The notes beneath the pieces are model-generated. The model was not told the DNA's origin. It saw only the letters and a list, made by a program, of their open reading frames with translations, and searched no databases. Shown piece after piece: positions 28,202-36,880 of a DNA stretch of 64,000 nt. The DNA comes from Ureibacillus acetophenoni (GTDB lineage Bacteria > Bacillota > Bacilli > Bacillales_A > Planococcaceae), in assembly GCF_900220965.1 (NCBI RefSeq), contig NZ_OBQC01000002.1, positions 149,080 to 213,079 of the forward strand. The letters run 5' to 3'. The position numbers were made by a program, and so were the translations under genes. The stretch's first letter is position 1, and each line of letters begins with the position of its first letter.

Positions 28202-28245
28202 TTCAAAGTATAATGTAACTTTGAATTATAATTATTTTATAATTC
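28202..28245. promoter_or_regulatory. Two overlapping palindromes before the TRAP operon
   Basis: TTCAAAGT (28202-28209) and ACTTTGAA (28218-28225) are perfect 8-bp arms with an 8-base spacer. GAATTATAA (28223-28231) and TTATAATTC (28237-28245) are perfect 9-bp arms with a 5-base spacer, and the two dyads share three bases. The minus-strand TATAAT and TATACT inside them are candidate -10 boxes. They lie 33-76 bases before the dctP start, so they are probable operators; CdaR, encoded next door, is one candidate ligand. Confidence 0.6.
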
Positions 28246-28321
28246 TGAAAATTAAATATATATATACAAAGGACATAAAAATACCCAACCTTTTTCAATG
28301 TTTTTTGTCCAACTAATACAT

Positions 28322-28350
28322 AAAAGACTTGAACATTTTTTTGTTCAAGC
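28322..28350 (-). terminator. Hairpin at the end of cdaR
   Basis: CTTGAAC (28328-28334) and GTTCAAG (28343-28349) arms overlap the cdaR stop and are followed on the minus strand by TCTTTTA. The tail is weak, so readthrough into the TRAP genes is possible. Confidence 0.55.
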
Positions 28351-29451
28351 CTTTTGATAATATTTTCTGTATAAGTAAATTGCCAAGTTCAGGTCTAATT
28401 TTATTTTGCTATGGTTTAAATCAAGATCTAATAACTTTTCAATTTTTTTCAATCTATACTTTAATGTGTTTTTGTGAATATGGAGTTCGTTTGCAATCTC
28501 TTGTAAGGACGTATTACTGTTTAACCATTTTTCAAGATTAAGTAATAGTTCCTCATCAGATATGATTGGTTTAATCGTTCTATCAAGGAAGTTTTGAATT
28601 TTATATTCTTCTATTTCCGACAACAATAAATCAATTGTTAAATCTTCTTCAAATACTATTTCCGTCTCATCTGCAATAGCTATTGTTAATGCAATATTAG
28701 CTTTATTATAGGATTCACTTAAACTATAAAAATCTTCACAATTTCCAACGCCAATGCAGACTTGTGATTTGAACCTTTTTTCAATTTTTCTTCTCAAAGT
28801 ACTTAAACCGGTTTGTAGTTGTTCCCGTGATATATTTGGAACTAACATGATTAACTTATCAAAACTCCATTGAGTAATACGCAATTTCGGATGAATCGTT
28901 TGAATACTATTTAAAAAATTAATCTCATTATATTCAAACCGTCGATCTACTTTTACTATAATAACACGATTATAAATTTCTGTTTCAATTCCCATCAGTT
29001 CGACGCGTTGCGCTAGTATCTCTTTTTCAATTCTTCCACTCAGTAAATCTACTAAAAAAAATTCAAACATTCTAGCGTCTCTTTCTTTTTCTTGTCGCGT
29101 TAAAAAGTCTTCTACAAATAATTCTGTAATTCTTTGAACAAGCTTTCCGTACTTTTCAATCTCAGAAGGTTTACCTGTTACGCCAATTACGCCAATGGGT
29201 GTATCTTCGATGATCAAAGGCATAACTAAACCTTCTCGGACACCTTTCAGTGTTTCAGCCAATTCCTTCGTCATATGCATGACTTGTTTATTTTTCATCG
29301 CTAGTATTGATCCTTCATGAAATTGATTTATACGTGAAATATCAGTACTAGCAATGATAAAACCATTATGATCAATTACTACAACTTCTTGTTCAATTAA
29401 TTTCTTCAGTTCATCTACTATTTTTGTACCAATAAACTGTAAATCAAACAT
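28345..29451 (-). CDS. CdaR-family transcriptional regulator
   Basis: About 368 residues. An N-terminal putative sugar-diacid recognition domain (residues 1-130, with VVIDHNGFIIASTDISR and PIGVIGVTGKP) is followed by a GGDEF-like middle and a PucR/HTH_30 C-terminus (LQEIANELHIHKNTLKYRLKK region, cited at about 315-350). Family members activate genes for glycerate, glucarate or 2-hydroxyacid use when the acid is present. The start is ATG 29451 with GGGGG 6-7 bases upstream; a TTG at 29469 would swallow that site. It lies between the oxidase genes and the transporter genes, so it is the likely pathway regulator. Confidence 0.88.
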   Translation of the reverse strand: MFDLQFIGTKIVDELKKLIEQEVVVIDHNGFIIASTDISRINQFHEGSILAMKNKQVMHMTKELAETLKGVREGLVMPLIIEDTPIGVIGVTGKPSEIEKYGKLVQRITELFVEDFLTRQEKERDARMFEFFLVDLLSGRIEKEILAQRVELMGIETEIYNRVIIVKVDRRFEYNEINFLNSIQTIHPKLRITQWSFDKLIMLVPNISREQLQTGLSTLRRKIEKRFKSQVCIGVGNCEDFYSLSESYNKANIALTIAIADETEIVFEEDLTIDLLLSEIEEYKIQNFLDRTIKPIISDEELLLNLEKWLNSNTSLQEIANELHIHKNTLKYRLKKIEKLLDLDLNHSKIKLDLNLAIYLYRKYYQKA

Positions 29452-29480
29452 ATTTTGTTCCCCCTTCAAAACATGTCTGT

Positions 29481-30827
29481 TTAATGTGTTATAGCCTCAT
29501 AAGTTGTTAAGTTCTTAGACACTTGTTTTATTTGTTCATAGATTATTTCTACGATATGAACAGCTTGTATAGTACTTGTTAGTTTATCTTTATGAATACC
29601 AGCTTTCATTTGCATTAAACAACCCGGATTTGAAGTTACAATGTAGGTTGGGTTGACTTCCCTTACATAGTCCATTTTAGTTTCTAATATTTTCCCAGCC
29701 ATTTCAGGTTGTAATAAATTATAAATACCAGCTGATCCACAGCAACTATCGGCTTTCATCATTTCTTTGTATTGTATCCCTGGAAGAGACTGTATAAGCC
29801 TTCTAGGTTGTTCGTACACTTTGTTAACGTTACGTAAATGACAAGAGTCTTGGTACGTTGCAACTACTTTCGAGTCGGATGTAGGTAATGTATTTAAATA
29901 ATCAATTAAACCTAATTTCACTAATAACGATGAAATATCAACCATCTTATTTGAGAATCGTTGTGCTTTTTCTTTATATTTTGAATCGCTTTTTAAATGC
30001 TTTTCATATTCACTTAAAAACGCACCACATCCTCCAGCGTTGTTAACAATATAATCGTACTCATCACTATCAAATGCTTCAACATTTGTTTTTGCATTAC
30101 GCAACCCTTTTTGTAGCTCTCCACTATGAGCATGCAATGCCCCGCAACATTGTTGTCCAGTTGGAATAATTACATCTGCACCTAATAGTTTTATTAGTTC
30201 GATGGTTTTATCGTTTATTTCTTTAAAAAGTGATTCCATTAAACATCCTGTGAAAAAAGCTACTTTAACTTTAGATGATTTGATTGGTTCAAGCTTTTCA
30301 ACCTTTCTCGGAACTGCAGGCAATGCTTTTTCCATATCACTCATAAACGTTGGAAATAAATTTAAAAACCCTATTTTTCTCGTTACTTTTTGCAACCCAG
30401 ATTTTTGATAAAATCGGACTAATTTAACTGCTTTGTTTAAATCTTTTTTGTCAGCAAACAAATGATTGAACGTAACATTTCGAACTGTTTTTTCAAATTT
30501 CTTTTGTGGCTTCACTTCCTGAACAGCATCCCTCGTTTGTTCAATTAATGCGCCATACTGGACACCAGCTGGACATGCAGGTTCACAAGCTCTACATCCG
30601 AGACATAAGTTAAAAGAATCTTCTACAGAAGAATCCCATTGAATCTTTCCATCTCTAATAGCTTTCATTAATGCTATACGCCCACGCGGTGATTGGGACT
30701 CATCTTGTTCGGTATGAATATATGTTGGACAGGACGATAGACAAAAACCACACCGCATACAATCTAGAAGTAATTCTTCTTCCACATGCTTTTCAAATGA
30801 TTTTTGCATTGCTAGATTAATAGACAT
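29481..30827 (-). CDS. glcF: GlcF-like iron-sulfur subunit of a 2-hydroxyacid oxidase
   Basis: About 448 residues. Two 4Fe-4S ferredoxin motifs (CMRCGFCLSSCP near 24 and CLGCRACEPACP near 75) are followed by two CCG domains, with QQCCGALHAH and ADSCCGSAG. It passes electrons from the FAD subunit to the quinone pool. ATG 30827 (MSINLAMQK) is preferred to an upstream start lying inside the partner gene; it still overlaps that gene by 11 bases. The substrate may be glycolate, lactate or another 2-hydroxyacid. Confidence 0.88.
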   Translation of the reverse strand: MSINLAMQKSFEKHVEEELLLDCMRCGFCLSSCPTYIHTEQDESQSPRGRIALMKAIRDGKIQWDSSVEDSFNLCLGCRACEPACPAGVQYGALIEQTRDAVQEVKPQKKFEKTVRNVTFNHLFADKKDLNKAVKLVRFYQKSGLQKVTRKIGFLNLFPTFMSDMEKALPAVPRKVEKLEPIKSSKVKVAFFTGCLMESLFKEINDKTIELIKLLGADVIIPTGQQCCGALHAHSGELQKGLRNAKTNVEAFDSDEYDYIVNNAGGCGAFLSEYEKHLKSDSKYKEKAQRFSNKMVDISSLLVKLGLIDYLNTLPTSDSKVVATYQDSCHLRNVNKVYEQPRRLIQSLPGIQYKEMMKADSCCGSAGIYNLLQPEMAGKILETKMDYVREVNPTYIVTSNPGCLMQMKAGIHKDKLTSTIQAVHIVEIIYEQIKQVSKNLTTYEAITH

Positions 30828-32232
30828 TTTGCAACACCACTCTCTTTTTCGTGTTCTTTGCAAACATTTTTCCAGGATTCATAATGTTGTTAGGATCAAA
30901 TGCAGCTTTTATCCCTTTCATTAATTGAATACCTGGTTCTCCTACTTTCCATTCCAAATATGGAGCTTTCATTTCACCAATTCCATGTTCTCCGGTTATT
31001 GTACCTCCCAAAGATAATGCTTCTTCAAATATCTCTTCGAAGGCTTCTTCAACACGTTTTAACTCTTCCGTATCACGTACATCTGTTAAGCACGTTGGAT
31101 GTAAGTTTCCATCCCCCGCGTGACCAAACGTAGCGATTGTAAGATTGTATTTTTCAGCAATACGATCAATTCTTTTTACCATTTCCGCTAATTCAGAGCG
31201 AGGTACTGTCGCATCCTCTAAAATTGTCGTAGGTCGCAGCCTCGATAAAGCAGATAATGCTACACGTCTTGCAGTTTTTAGTTGTTCGGCTTCTTCTTCA
31301 TCATTTGCAATTTTTGTAAAGGTTGCTCCATTTTCAACTGCAATTTCAGTCATCACATGTATGTCTTGCTCTACCTGACTTAAATCACCATCTTGTTCAA
31401 AAATAAGCATCGCCTCCACGTCCGTTGATAACCCAATTTTCATAAACTGTTCCACTGCATCTATCGTTTTTCGATCAAGAAACTCGAGTGTGACTGGGAT
31501 AATCTTATGTGCAATGATTGAAGAAACTGTTTTAGCCGCTGCTTCCAGTGATTCGAAATAGGCAATACTAGTCATTTTATATTTCGGTAATGGTATCAGT
31601 TTTAATGTAATTTCAGTTATTACCGCAAGTGTACCTTCAGATCCTACTAGTAAAGATGTGAGGTCATAACCAGCTACGTCTTTTGCAAGTTTTCCCCCTG
31701 TTTGAACGATTTCACCATTTGGTAAAACAGCTGTAAGTCCTTTCACATAATCCTTTGTGACACCATATTTTAACCCGCGCAGTCCCCCTGAATTTTCACT
31801 TACATTTCCACCAATTGTTGAAATTTTCATTGAACTAGGATCTGGCGGATAAAATAGATTTTCCTTTTCTACAAAACTACAAATATCTGCGGTAATCATC
31901 CCTGGTTGGACTGTAATCGTTAAATTTTCTTTATCAAAATCTATAATTTTGTTCATATGGTTAAATAACAATACGACTCCACCTTGATTTGGAACAGTTC
32001 CTGCAGCTAAATTGGAACCAGAGCCCCTTGGAACAACTGGTATTTTGTATTCATTACATATTTTTATAATTTCCGAAACTTCCTTCGTGTTTCTTGGAGA
32101 TAGAACTATATCTGGCAAAGCTTGAAAATTAGCCGTTGCGTCGTAAGAATATGCAAGTAATTGTGCAGTTGATTGCTTAACATTCTTCTCTCCAACAATA
32201 TTTATAAAAAGCTGGACTATTTGTTTATCCAT
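30817..32232 (-). CDS. glcD: GlcD-like FAD-linked 2-hydroxyacid dehydrogenase
   Basis: About 471 residues of the VAO/PCMH family. The FAD-binding half has VPRGSGSNLAAGTVP, PPDPSS and SENSGGLRGLKYG with KDVAGYDLTSLLVGSEG. The C-terminal cap has FGHAGDGNLHPT (metal/FAD-proximal His) and GEHGIGEMKAPYLEW. It oxidises a 2-hydroxyacid to the 2-oxoacid. ATG 32232 (MDKQIV) is chosen; a GGGGTGGG lies a few bases before it. It is the first gene of the block, next to a promoter region with a PerR-like palindrome. No GlcE is present. Confidence 0.88.
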   Translation of the reverse strand: MDKQIVQLFINIVGEKNVKQSTAQLLAYSYDATANFQALPDIVLSPRNTKEVSEIIKICNEYKIPVVPRGSGSNLAAGTVPNQGGVVLLFNHMNKIIDFDKENLTITVQPGMITADICSFVEKENLFYPPDPSSMKISTIGGNVSENSGGLRGLKYGVTKDYVKGLTAVLPNGEIVQTGGKLAKDVAGYDLTSLLVGSEGTLAVITEITLKLIPLPKYKMTSIAYFESLEAAAKTVSSIIAHKIIPVTLEFLDRKTIDAVEQFMKIGLSTDVEAMLIFEQDGDLSQVEQDIHVMTEIAVENGATFTKIANDEEEAEQLKTARRVALSALSRLRPTTILEDATVPRSELAEMVKRIDRIAEKYNLTIATFGHAGDGNLHPTCLTDVRDTEELKRVEEAFEEIFEEALSLGGTITGEHGIGEMKAPYLEWKVGEPGIQLMKGIKAAFDPNNIMNPGKMFAKNTKKRVVLQNVY

Positions 32233-32256
32233 AAACCCACCCCACAAATATATCTA

Positions 32257-32271
32257 ATATAATTATTATAC
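32257..32271. promoter_or_regulatory. PerR/Fur-like palindrome before glcD
   Basis: ATATAATTATTATAC agrees with the 7-1-7 PerR consensus TTATAATNATTATAA at 12 of 14 positions and lies 25 bases before the glcD start. The decamer TATAATTATT recurs in the dctP palindrome at 28227-28236. The region is AT-rich and TATAAT is also a -10 box, so this may be only a promoter. Confidence 0.35.
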
Positions 32272-32354
32272 AATTTAGAAAATTTAAATAATATGTACTT
32301 AATGATTAAATATTAATGATTAAAAACCCTCTTTTTATATAAAATGTCTAAAAA

Positions 32355-32386
32355 GTAAAAAAAGAGCTAGTGATTTACACTAACTC
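32355..32386 (-). terminator. Terminator after the small membrane protein gene
   Basis: Minus-strand GAGTTAGTG and CACTAGCTC arms with a 5-base loop and seven following T residues. Confidence 0.85.
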
Positions 32387-32416
32387 ATAACGTTCAAATT
32401 TAATTCATCTTAAGCA

Positions 32417-32638
32417 TTAACCTTTTACTTTAAATGCAGCAAGAAACGGAATTACCGATAGGGTTGCGAAGGCGATAAAATACAGATCATAGATTGAAAA
32501 GAACAACATTGGAAGCAAGTAACCTAAAGTACTAATGAAGATGATTGTACGTGATTTCTTCTGAAAACCCTTAACCATAAATATCAGAGATACGATTACA
32601 ATGAGCCAAAGCGTTAGTCCTAGTAAAAAGAACTCCAT
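32417..32638 (-). CDS. Small two- to three-helix membrane protein, unknown
   Basis: About 73 residues: a first helix (FFLLGLTLWLIVIVSLIFMV), a short basic loop (KGFQKKSR), and two further hydrophobic stretches ending KVKG. ATG 32638 is preferred because AGGTGG lies 8 bases before it; the in-frame GTGs at 32650 overlap that site. No function is recognised. It has its own terminator and is probably monocistronic. Confidence 0.7.
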   Translation of the reverse strand: MEFFLLGLTLWLIVIVSLIFMVKGFQKKSRTIIFISTLGYLLPMLFFSIYDLYFIAFATLSVIPFLAAFKVKG

Positions 32639-32862
32639 TTGCTTCACCACCTAACTATTGTTATGTACAGGGTAAAATGAGTTAGGCGGTTTTATCGGTT
32701 TTGGATATGTATTTTTTACTATATTATATTCTCGGAAATTTATTTCGTTCGTGTTTTAATGATTGTCCTAATAAATTATTACAAAATTCAATCAACTAAT
32801 TAATTAAAATCCGATTATTCTATTGGTTGTATAATCTTACTGTACGTTCCTTAACTAAAAAA

Positions 32863-32896
32863 TGAAAAAAGCTAGTTCAAAAAGTTTGAACTAGCA
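32863..32896 (-). terminator. Terminator after the PNPOx-like gene
   Basis: GCTAGTTCAAA and TTTGAACTAGC (32871-32895) pair perfectly over 11 bp and are followed on the minus strand by six T residues. Confidence 0.88.
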
Positions 32897-32929
32897 ATTG
32901 ACGAATAATGTTCTACTTTTAATTGGTTC

Positions 32930-33358
32930 TTATTCGGATTTAAAATCGACTATTTTCGGATCTTCCCCTTTTGTGTTCATGAGTCGAATTTGAGACGGTG
33001 TTACTTTTAGTACAACCATTTTTGGATCATGTGGACCATCGAACCAAGGGCTCAATTCATTATTCCAAACTTTTTCCCGCATCGAATCCTCTGACGAGAT
33101 TTCTACTTTCCCTTCAATTTCTAAAAACGAATCTCCAAATCCTTTTCCATCATAGCCAAGAAGAATATGGGTATAAGGATTTTTTGATAACTCTTCTACT
33201 TTATGTGTATCTTTACTTGTTACAGTATATAAAATGAAGTTGTTATTGAAAAAAGTCATATACCTAGAATGTGGTTTATTTCCTTCTATTGTAGCCATTG
33301 TTCCAACCATGTTTTCATCTAATATCTTTTCTGCAATTTGTCTCGGTGTTTTTGCCAT
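32930..33358 (-). CDS. Pyridoxamine 5'-phosphate oxidase-fold (general stress protein 26-like) protein
   Basis: About 142 residues of a split-barrel flavin-binding fold. The N-terminal segment KILDENMVGTMATIEGNKPH and the strand SRYMTFF are typical of the family, whose members bind FMN, F420 or heme. The exact reaction is not known. ATG 33358 (MAKTPRQ) is chosen since AAAGGAG lies 8 bases before it; the ATG at 33379 has no such site. It has its own terminator. Confidence 0.85.
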   Translation of the reverse strand: MAKTPRQIAEKILDENMVGTMATIEGNKPHSRYMTFFNNNFILYTVTSKDTHKVEELSKNPYTHILLGYDGKGFGDSFLEIEGKVEISSEDSMREKVWNNELSPWFDGPHDPKMVVLKVTPSQIRLMNTKGEDPKIVDFKSE

Positions 33359-33407
33359 TACAATCGCTCCTTTAGTCATTACTACATATATTATTACTAT
33401 TGGGAAG

Positions 33408-34313
33408 TTACTTTATCCTATATAAAACTTTCTCCCTTGGCATCCATGTTGGTAAAAACTTTTCAGTACGTTCTCTTCCAATTTTCATAAGTGCCTCTTT
33501 TGAATCTTTATCTAAATCAAAATTCGTAGCGCTATATTCTTCAACGGGGATAAATATAATATTCTTTTCATGTTTCCTTGAAATGTATCGTTCATCATGG
33601 GCATCTTTCATAGTGGCAAAGAGAGCCTCAAATAAATTCAAGCCATTTTTAATATTATGAGGATTAGATTCTTCGGTTGGATGACTTAACTTAAGTCCTA
33701 GTAGAGGGCGTTGATTATCGTTATCAAAAATCCATAGTGGGAAATTACTTAATACTCCTCCATCTACAAATATACATTCTTCTTTCTTTTGATCTCGTAA
33801 TTTGATTGGTTCAAAAAAGAAAGGTATACCGCAACTCATTCGTAACGCTTTTGCTACTGAAAATGATTTCCAATTAAATCCATAGGAGGGTAAATCGTCT
33901 GGTATAACAACCATTCTTCCGTTTGTTAAATCTGAAGCTACTAATTTTAAGGATCCTCTCGGTAAATCATCAAATGTCCGTACATCTTTTGCAGCAAGTT
34001 TTTTATAAAACCATTTTTCTAGTGCCTTTCCCTGATACAGTCCCATCCGGAAGTATAAATTTAACCATTTTAAAAACGGTAGCTTTCGAGTAAGTTTTGG
34101 TGGATCTAAAAGTGATTTAAGATCCAATTCATCTAACAATTCTTCAATTTCAGTGGCATTGTACCCAGCTGCAATAAAACAGGCTAAAATAGCCCCTGCA
34201 CTAGTCCCTGCAACACGCTTAAATTCTATCCCTCTTTCTTCTAACACTTGCAAGGCACCAACATAAGCAAATCCTTTTATACCACCACCTGAAAATACTC
34301 CATCGATAATCAT
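33408..34313 (-). CDS. Patatin-like phospholipase (YqhO-like)
   Basis: About 301 residues with all three patatin elements: the oxyanion loop GGGIKG (near 9), the nucleophile Ser in GTSAG (near 38), and the Asp of the Ser-Asp dyad in DGGVLSNFP. It is a lipid acyl hydrolase, probably cytoplasmic or membrane-associated, with no signal peptide. ATG 34313 (MIIDGVFSG) is chosen because GGGGAG lies 6 bases before it. Confidence 0.9.
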   Translation of the reverse strand: MIIDGVFSGGGIKGFAYVGALQVLEERGIEFKRVAGTSAGAILACFIAAGYNATEIEELLDELDLKSLLDPPKLTRKLPFLKWLNLYFRMGLYQGKALEKWFYKKLAAKDVRTFDDLPRGSLKLVASDLTNGRMVVIPDDLPSYGFNWKSFSVAKALRMSCGIPFFFEPIKLRDQKKEECIFVDGGVLSNFPLWIFDNDNQRPLLGLKLSHPTEESNPHNIKNGLNLFEALFATMKDAHDERYISRKHEKNIIFIPVEEYSATNFDLDKDSKEALMKIGRERTEKFLPTWMPREKVLYRIK

Positions 34314-34502
34314 GGCACACTCCCCAATCATTTCTTTTATATAACTGTAAGAAACTTGAGGAAATATTAGAACTTATGTCGATAAAGTTTAATGTAAATG
34401 AAAAAGTATTTGGCAAAACATTATGTTTTTGTAATAGCCAAATACTTCATTCATGTGAATTGTATTAAATTGTCAGAATTGTTTGTGTACCTGGTACACA
34501 CA

Positions 34503-34682
34503 CTATTCGTTTAATCTTGAGGGGTTATGTCTATTATCAGGTTTGTCTTTATTTTCGTTTTTGTTATTTCTTTTTGCTGCATCATTTTGACCGATTACAT
34601 CAAAATCATCAGGACTTAAATCAAAACCATAACCATATTCTTCTCGATCTAATCCATTTTTCTTTTTCTTGTCTTTTGCCAA
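34503..34682 (-). CDS. Small, highly charged protein, unknown
   Basis: About 59 residues, nearly all polar: AKDKKKKNGLDREE, then YGYGFDLSPDDFDVIG and an Asn/Lys/Asp-rich tail, so probably disordered. The start is TTG 34682 with GGAGG 8 bases upstream; the ATG at 34697 overlaps that site. The strong ribosome site and the conserved-looking aromatic/acidic core suggest a real gene. The function is unknown. Confidence 0.6.
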   Translation of the reverse strand: MAKDKKKKNGLDREEYGYGFDLSPDDFDVIGQNDAAKRNNKNENKDKPDNRHNPSRLNE

Positions 34683-34744
34683 AATGGTCACCTCCACATA
34701 AACAATATGCTCAATAATTGAAGGTTTTATGCTAGACTAGGGAA

Positions 34745-34785
34745 TCAAAAAAAGAGCAAACTCCCTTATAAAGAAGTTTGCCCTT
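34745..34785 (-). terminator. Terminator after sodA
   Basis: Minus-strand GCAAACT and AGTTTGC arms around a roughly 12-base interior, followed by CTCTTTTTTT. Confidence 0.85.
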
Positions 34786-34804
34786 TTAGTTAAAGGATTA
34801 AATA

Positions 34805-35410
34805 TTATTTTGCAGCTGCAAATTTTTCAGCTACAACATCCCAGTTTACAACATTCCAGAATGCTGAAATGTAGTCAGGACGACGGTTTTGGTAGTTTAG
34901 ATAGTAAGCATGCTCCCAAACGTCTAAACCTAATACTGGAGTTTTACCTTCCATTACTGGAGAGTCCTGGTTTGGAGTTGAAGTGATTGCTAACTCACCG
35001 CCATCAACTACTAACCATGCCCAACCTGAACCGAAGCGGCCAGTTGCAGCTTTACCAAACTCTTCTTTGAACGCGTCTAAGCTACCGAATTTAGCATCAA
35101 TTGCAGAAGCTAATTCGCCAGTTGGAGCAGTAGCGCCACCTGGAGCTAAGATCTCCCAGAATAATGTATGGTTAGCATGTCCACCACCATTGTTACGTAC
35201 AGCTGTTTGTTTGTCAGCTGGAAGTGCATCAATATTAGAAATTAATTCTAATAAGTCTTTCCCAGCAAATTCAGTACCTTCAACAGCAGCATTTAAGTTT
35301 GTTACATAAGTGTTGTGGTGTTTTGAATGGTGGATTTCCATTGTTTTTGCATCAATGTGTGGTTCTAATGCATCATATGCATAAGGTAATTTTGGTAATT
35401 CGTAAGCCAT
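34805..35410 (-). CDS. sodA: Superoxide dismutase (Mn/Fe family)
   Basis: A 201-residue SOD. The metal ligands are visible as His in MEIHHSKHH (near 27), His in [12 protein letters not shown] (near 82), and Asp and His in [15 protein letters not shown]. The Gly and Gln pattern around these (GGGHANH and NQDSP) favours manganese. It dismutates cytoplasmic superoxide. GGGAGG precedes the ATG. The location beside yqgB/yqfZ/ispG matches B. subtilis sodA. Confidence 0.96.
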   Translation of the reverse strand: MAYELPKLPYAYDALEPHIDAKTMEIHHSKHHNTYVTNLNAAVEGTEFAGKDLLELISNIDALPADKQTAVRNNGGGHANHTLFWEILAPGGATAPTGELASAIDAKFGSLDAFKEEFGKAATGRFGSGWAWLVVDGGELAITSTPNQDSPVMEGKTPVLGLDVWEHAYYLNYQNRRPDYISAFWNVVNWDVVAEKFAAAK

Positions 35411-35716
35411 TTTGTATTTCCTCCCTAAAATAGAAATAATGTTGAATACATTAGTAGGTTATCAAATTAATCCATTTCGTTCAAATAATTGACACTAATC
35501 TTGCCCACAATTCAGTCTTTTGGCTGAATTTTATATGCTATCTATTTTTTTAAAACCTAATAAATATGTTCAACAACCTACTATACCCTTTATAAAATCA
35601 TTTTATTCATACTCAATTAATTCTATATTGGCCTAGCAAAATCTATTTCTCCTTCTATCCTTTCAATTCATTTTTCAATAGATTCATGATAAAATCCTAT
35701 GGATGGAGGTGAAGAA
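35411..35716. other. Divergent intergenic region between sodA and the DUF1189 gene
   Basis: It must hold both promoters. One 7-bp dyad, AATTCAG/CTGAATT with an 8-base loop near 35511-35532, is visible. No open frame, RNA gene or clear operator was found. Confidence 0.5.
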
Positions 35717-36229
35717 ATGGTAAAACATACACAACTTTTTATTGATAGTTTAATTCACCCAAAAAAATTGGCTGGCTATCGAATGCTCTCAATTGGAAAA
35801 GTCATTCAATATGTATTTATACTTACTACACTTGTAACTATTTTTTCATTTATGCAGTTTGTCACTGTTCTATCAAATGAAATTGTTTTCGAAATAGAAG
35901 GATTAACTCAATATATACAAGATATACAATGGTTATTATACCCATTTGCTTTTGTCGTTCAATTTTTGATATCTACAACTTTAATATTTATTCAAATTAG
36001 TATATTTGCCCTTATTGGAGTAGGCTTATTAAAAGTGATGAATAAACGGGGAGAATATCGCCATATGTGGAGATCATCCTCTTTAGCAATAACATGGACT
36101 ACTCTATTATCTATTCTATTTCGATTTATACCAGTACATAATTTAATAGGTACGATCTTAGGTATTATCATTACATTAATTCTATTACTCATCGCCACAA
36201 CTAAATATCCAAAAATGCCAAAAAAATAA
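35717..36229 (+). CDS. DUF1189-like membrane protein (YqgB-like)
   Basis: About 170 residues with four helices. The N-terminal pattern FIDSLIHPKKLAGYRMLSIG, then a helix, resembles DUF1189 proteins such as YqgB, but the extracytoplasmic middle part is much shorter than in full-length members. ATG 35717 follows GGAGGTGA at good spacing; the ATG 35699 frame would include that site. The position between sodA and ispG agrees with YqgB. The function is unknown. Confidence 0.7.
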   Translation: MVKHTQLFIDSLIHPKKLAGYRMLSIGKVIQYVFILTTLVTIFSFMQFVTVLSNEIVFEIEGLTQYIQDIQWLLYPFAFVVQFLISTTLIFIQISIFALIGVGLLKVMNKRGEYRHMWRSSSLAITWTTLLSILFRFIPVHNLIGTILGIIITLILLLIATTKYPKMPKK

Positions 36230-36281
36230 TATGCATGAATCCCTCTTGTCTTCATATAGTGGAGAAAGGAGGGATATTTTT

Positions 36282-36626
36282 ATGCGCTATCTAGTGATTA
36301 CTGCTATTATTTTTATCATTGCTTTTGCTATTAAAATAGATTTAACAGAAGGAACTCTACCAATGGCATCTTTTGAAAATCCAAAAGTTATACAAAAATG
36401 TGAGAAGGAATATAACATTAAAACAATACCTGTCATTACTGAATTAGGAGATTCTCCACAATCACTTTTTGCAGCGTATCCTTCAGAAATAGAGGTACCT
36501 ATACCTGAAAGATTGTCTAAGTTTTATCAATTAAATCCACATTTACAAAAGCAATCCTTAGTACCTGGTGAACTAATAAAAATACCTGTTTATGTTAATG
36601 TATATAATAATTGCACAAAACTATAA
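36282..36626 (+). CDS. yqfZ: YqfZ-like exported protein with degenerate LysM
   Basis: About 114 residues. An N-terminal helix (YLVITAIIFIIAFAIKI) suggests a signal anchor. The C-terminal part, with FYQLNPHL and VPGELIKIPVY, has the end of a LysM-like fold, as in B. subtilis YqfZ next to ispG. ATG 36282 is preferred because AAGGAGGG precedes it at good spacing. It probably acts at the cell wall in sporulation or growth. The symbol rests on synteny and this C-terminal likeness. Confidence 0.62.
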   Translation: MRYLVITAIIFIIAFAIKIDLTEGTLPMASFENPKVIQKCEKEYNIKTIPVITELGDSPQSLFAAYPSEIEVPIPERLSKFYQLNPHLQKQSLVPGELIKIPVYVNVYNNCTKL

Positions 36627-36880
36627 CGTGTATATCCTTGTCAATTCCTTTACAACACTGATAAAATAGAGTGGCGATGGTACAATAAATTATCAAATTT
36701 GCTTTGGCGACCTACGTCCAATATTTTTTCGAGCTTTCTATAATGGCATTCGCCAAGGTCTAAAACTTTATTCTGCCTAAGTTTGATCATGTTTTAAAAT
36801 GTTATTTATAATAACTAAGTTAGAAACCTTTGCCGAGTAAAGTTTTAATCAATGTACCTTAATAAAGGAGAGAATTTTTC

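Noticed and set aside
36715..36756. TTGGCGA/TCGCCAA arms 40 bases apart before ispG as a riboswitch or terminator
   Set aside because: Arms are only 7 bp with a long unpaired loop and no T run; no known RNA class matches.
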